A stretch of 7,439 nucleotides of DNA from Paracoccaceae bacterium (GTDB taxonomy: Bacteria; Pseudomonadota; Alphaproteobacteria; Rhodobacterales; Rhodobacteraceae): the NCBI GenBank assembly GCA_021767525.1, contig JAASTF010000145.1, positions 1 to 7,439 of the forward strand. Direction: 5' to 3'. Below are positions 5,355-7,439 of the stretch, piece after piece. Positions within the stretch are counted from its first letter, which is position 1, and every line of letters begins with the position of its first letter. The position numbers and the translations under genes were made by a program. The notes under the pieces are model-generated. The model saw nothing but the letters and a program-made list of their open reading frames with translations. It was not told the DNA's origin and searched no databases.

Positions 5355-6872
5355 ATGGCAGACCCGGTTATCTATTGGTTCAAGCGTGATCTGCGCTTGA
5401 AGGACAGCCCGGCCCTGACCCGCGCGGCGGAGATGGGGCCGGTCATCCCTTTGTACATCATAGAACCCGATCTTTGGCGGCAGACCGACGCGTCCGGCCG
5501 CCAATTTTCGTTTCTGTGCGAAAGCCTTGCCGTGCTGGATGCCGCCTTACGCCAGACGGGCGGCGCATTGGTGGTGCGCCTTGGCGATGCGGTCGACGTG
5601 CTGGACAGCCTGCGCCAGCGGCATGGTGCGCGCCACCTAATCAGCCACGAGGAAACCGGGAACGCCTGGACCTATGCCCGCGACCGTGCCGTGGGCGACT
5701 GGGCGCGCGGGCAGGGCGTGGAATGGCACGAGCTGGCCCAATCCGGCGTCGTGCGCCGGTTGAAGGGACGCGACGGCTGGGCCGCGCGGCGCGAACGGTT
5801 CATCCGCCAGCGGCAATTGCCCGTGCCGCCGTTGCGATTTGTGGCGGGCGTCGACAGCGATCCTTTGCCGGATGCCGCCACGCTTGGCCTGGCCGAGGAC
5901 CCGTGCCCGGATCGTCAAAACGGCGGGCGAGGGGTGGGATTGGCCCTGCTGGACAGTTTCCTGCACACGCGCGGGCGCGACTATCGCAGCGCCATGTCCT
6001 CGCCCCTGACGGGCGAAGACGCCTGTTCGCGCCTGTCGCCGCATCTGGCCTTTGGCACGCTGTCGGGGCGCGAGGTGGCGCAGGCCGGCATGGCCCGCGC
6101 GCGCGAGGTCAAGGGGCAAAGGGGCTGGCCCGGCTCGGTCCGCTCGTTCCAGTCGCGGCTCGCCTGGCGCGATCATTTCATGCAAAAGCTGGAGGACGAG
6201 CCCGAGATCGAATGGCGCTGCCTGCATCCCGCATACGAAGGGCTGCGCCCGTCCGAGCCCGACGCCGCGCGCCTGCACGCCTGGGCCACGGGGCAGACCG
6301 GGCTGCCCTTTGTCGATGCCTGTATGCGGTATCTCAACCACACCGGCTGGCTGAATTTCCGCATGCGCAGCATGGTGATGGCGGTGGCGTCCTATCACCT
6401 TTGGCTGGATTGGCGCGCCACCGGGCCGGTGCTGGCGCGGCTGTTCACCGACTACGAGCCGGGGATTCACTGGAGCCAGGTGCAAATGCAATCGGGCACC
6501 ACCGGCATGAACACGATCCGCATCTACAACCCCGTGAAACAGGGCCATGACCAAGACCCGGACGGCATCTTTACCCGCCGCTGGCTGCCCGAACTGGCCG
6601 AGGTGCCGGATGAGTATCTACAAGAGCCGTGGCTCTGGCCGCAGGCCGGCCGCATCCTGGGGCGCACCTATCCCGAACCGCTGGTCGATGTGAAGCAGGC
6701 CGCCCGCGCCGCGCGCGAGGCGGTTTGGGCCGTGCGCAAGGGCGAGGGGTTTCGCCAGACCGCACAGGCCATCGTGCAGAAACACGCCAGCCGCAAGGAC
6801 AGCAGCGGCCATTTCATCCGCGACCCCGAACCGCGCCACGCGCCCGACCGGCAGATGAAGTTCGACCTATGA
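5355..6872 (+). CDS. Cryptochrome/photolyase family flavoprotein
   Basis: The 505-residue product has the two-domain photolyase layout. Residues 1 to about 130 form the alpha/beta antenna domain, opening VIYWFKRDLRLKDSPAL. From about 200 comes the helical FAD domain: GRDYRSAMSSPL, RLSPHLAFGTLSGREV, SFQSRLAWRDHF (265-276), PFVDACMRYLNHTGWLNFRMR (about 318-338), and the FAD loop HWSQVQMQSGTTGMNTIRIYNP (372-393), then WLPEL and EPW. Such enzymes use blue light and FAD to split pyrimidine dimers, or act as light sensors. Its FAD loop differs from E. coli PhrB: at the aligned positions of N378 and W382 (numbering recalled) it has G370 and S374, with W373 next door. This places it outside ordinary class I CPD photolyases; there is no FeS-type cysteine set. 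The start keeps the conserved first strand, with only a weak AGG-type ribosome site. Its stop overlaps the DUF2256 start by ATGA. The family is sure; repair versus signalling is open. Confidence 0.93.
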   Translation: MADPVIYWFKRDLRLKDSPALTRAAEMGPVIPLYIIEPDLWRQTDASGRQFSFLCESLAVLDAALRQTGGALVVRLGDAVDVLDSLRQRHGARHLISHEETGNAWTYARDRAVGDWARGQGVEWHELAQSGVVRRLKGRDGWAARRERFIRQRQLPVPPLRFVAGVDSDPLPDAATLGLAEDPCPDRQNGGRGVGLALLDSFLHTRGRDYRSAMSSPLTGEDACSRLSPHLAFGTLSGREVAQAGMARAREVKGQRGWPGSVRSFQSRLAWRDHFMQKLEDEPEIEWRCLHPAYEGLRPSEPDAARLHAWATGQTGLPFVDACMRYLNHTGWLNFRMRSMVMAVASYHLWLDWRATGPVLARLFTDYEPGIHWSQVQMQSGTTGMNTIRIYNPVKQGHDQDPDGIFTRRWLPELAEVPDEYLQEPWLWPQAGRILGRTYPEPLVDVKQAARAAREAVWAVRKGEGFRQTAQAIVQKHASRKDSSGHFIRDPEPRHAPDRQMKFDL

Positions 6873-7033
6873 CCAAGATGCGCCGCAAGGGCGACCTGCC
6901 CACCAAGATCTGCGCCACCTGCGGGCGGCCTTTTTCCTGGCGCAAGAAATGGGCGCGGGTTTGGGACGAGGTGCGATACTGCTCGGACCGGTGCCGGCGC
7001 GAGCGCCCTGTATCAAAGCAAAAGCCCAAATGA
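6869..7033 (+). CDS. DUF2256-type zinc-ribbon miniprotein
   Basis: The 54-residue product contains KGDLPTKICATCGRPFSWRK followed by WDEVRYCSDRCRRER. C15, C18, C38 and C42 form a CxxC...CxxxC set suited to one zinc ion, and many Arg and Lys residues (the tail ends KQKPK) suggest nucleic-acid or phosphate contact. This matches what I recall of DUF2256, a family of short bacterial proteins without an established function that often sits beside photolyase/cryptochrome genes. The ATG at 6869 overlaps the photolyase TGA as ATGA, so the two are probably translated in a coupled way. The longer frame beginning at 6629 lies within the photolyase gene and is a shadow. Context suggests an accessory role for the flavoprotein, such as DNA or RNA binding or stability, but this is inference. 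Confidence 0.88.
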   Translation: MTKMRRKGDLPTKICATCGRPFSWRKKWARVWDEVRYCSDRCRRERPVSKQKPK

Positions 7034-7056
7034 CTGCGGTTGTCTTGTCCATTTTT

Positions 7057-7086
7057 TTGAAACACCTGCGCTGAAATTGGTAAAAA
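7057..7086 (+). promoter_or_regulatory. Possible glcB promoter in the 124-bp gap
   Basis: TTGAAA (7057-7062) and TAAAAA (7081-7086) are 18 bp apart and would give a leader of about 65 bases for glcB. The gap 7034-7157 is AT-richer than its surroundings, which fits a promoter region. No convincing intrinsic terminator for the photolyase-DUF2256 run was found: the seven-T tract (7052-7058) has no good stem before it. Confidence 0.25.
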
Positions 7087-7157
7087 AACATGACCACACT
7101 TGTTGCCTATAGGAAACTTCTGCCCTAATCCTGAACCAAACCAACACGGGGGACGCT

Positions 7158-7439
7158 ATGGCACGGGTCGAAAAACACGGGCTTCAGGTCGCGGCCGAGC
7201 TGGCCGATTTCATTGAAACGCAGGCGCTGCCCGGCACCGGCGTCGACGCGGATGCCTTTTGGAAAGGGCTGTCGGACATCGCCCATACGCAGGGGCCCAA
7301 GAACGCCACGCTTTTGCGGAAACGCGCCGAGATTCAGCAAAAAATCGACGCCTGGCACCGCGAGCGCGTGAATACCCCGCGTGATGCCAATGCCTATCGC
7401 GCCTTCCTGTCCGAGATCGGATACCTGGTGCCCGAAGGT
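7158..7439 (+). CDS. glcB: Malate synthase G, N-terminal part
   Basis: The 94 visible residues, from MARVEKHGLQVAAELADFI through LPGTGVDADAFWKGL and IDAWHRER to AYRAFLSEIGYLVPEG, match the N-terminal helical clasp of malate synthase G, where E. coli GlcB has the equivalent LPGTGLDAAAFW and FLRELGYLVP segments (recalled). The full enzyme is about 720 residues and condenses glyoxylate with acetyl-CoA to give malate in the cytoplasm, serving the glyoxylate shunt and glycolate use. The catalytic TIM barrel is beyond the right edge. The start at 7158 has a strong GGGGGA Shine-Dalgarno (7148-7153) four bases upstream and fits the family N-terminus. The gene has its own 124-bp upstream gap and appears transcriptionally separate from the photolyase run. 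Confidence 0.95.
   Translation, partial: MARVEKHGLQVAAELADFIETQALPGTGVDADAFWKGLSDIAHTQGPKNATLLRKRAEIQQKIDAWHRERVNTPRDANAYRAFLSEIGYLVPEG

Noticed and set aside
5474..6550. A 358-codon open frame within the photolyase gene, plus strand, other frame, and a 305-codon frame opposite it (5637-6554)
   Set aside because: Both overlap a well-supported flavoprotein and give Arg/Ala/Gly-rich translations without motifs; they are GC-driven shadows.
7034..7058. Possible intrinsic terminator after the DUF2256 gene, based on a seven-T tract
   Set aside because: No GC-rich stem of useful length precedes the T tract.
7078..7096. TGGT-N11-ACCA dyad upstream of glcB, considered as a GntR/FadR-type operator
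   Set aside because: The spacing is too wide for the usual TGGT-N(1-4)-ACCA form, and four-base arms occur easily by chance.

Overview
The window is dense, GC-rich bacterial chromosome with short intergenic gaps, strong Shine-Dalgarno motifs and several ATGA start/stop overlaps. Gene content and style (adrenodoxin-type 2Fe-2S ferredoxin, DnaE2-type OB domain, malate synthase G, and a GTTC-N7-GTTC LexA operator of the alphaproteobacterial type) point to an alphaproteobacterium, most likely a Rhodobacterales/Roseobacter-group member. This placement is an inference from sequence style and recalled families, not from a search.

Layout. Positions 1-169 (minus) hold the N-terminal half of a 2Fe-2S ferredoxin. 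Divergent from it, after a 126-bp gap with a textbook LexA box (279-293), lies a 130-residue ORF that is only the OB-fold domain of the error-prone polymerase DnaE2/ImuC. It is followed 49 bp later by a peptidoglycan-binding lipoprotein. These plus-strand genes converge, sharing a TTAA that supplies both stop codons, on a minus-strand cluster read from 5008 down to 1283: aminopeptidase N (pepN), an SDR oxidoreductase 13 bp behind it, and a small two-helix membrane protein overlapping the SDR by ATGA. Divergent from pepN, and pointing right, come a 65-residue single-pass membrane protein, a cryptochrome/photolyase-family flavoprotein, and a DUF2256-type zinc-ribbon miniprotein that overlaps the photolyase stop by ATGA. 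After a 124-bp gap malate synthase G (glcB) begins and runs off the right edge.

Functional reading. Two parts relate to DNA damage: the SOS-box OB-fold ORF, which looks like a remnant or a domesticated piece of an imuA-imuB-dnaE2 cassette, and the photolyase-DUF2256 pair, whose translational coupling suggests the small zinc protein serves the flavoprotein. The rest is housekeeping: electron transfer, peptide turnover, envelope, and glyoxylate/glycolate metabolism. No rRNA, tRNA, CRISPR array, insertion sequence or attachment site was seen, and no gene-free stretch exceeds 300 bases. The two most distinctive items are the isolated LexA-controlled OB domain and the divergent photolyase with its coupled partner.
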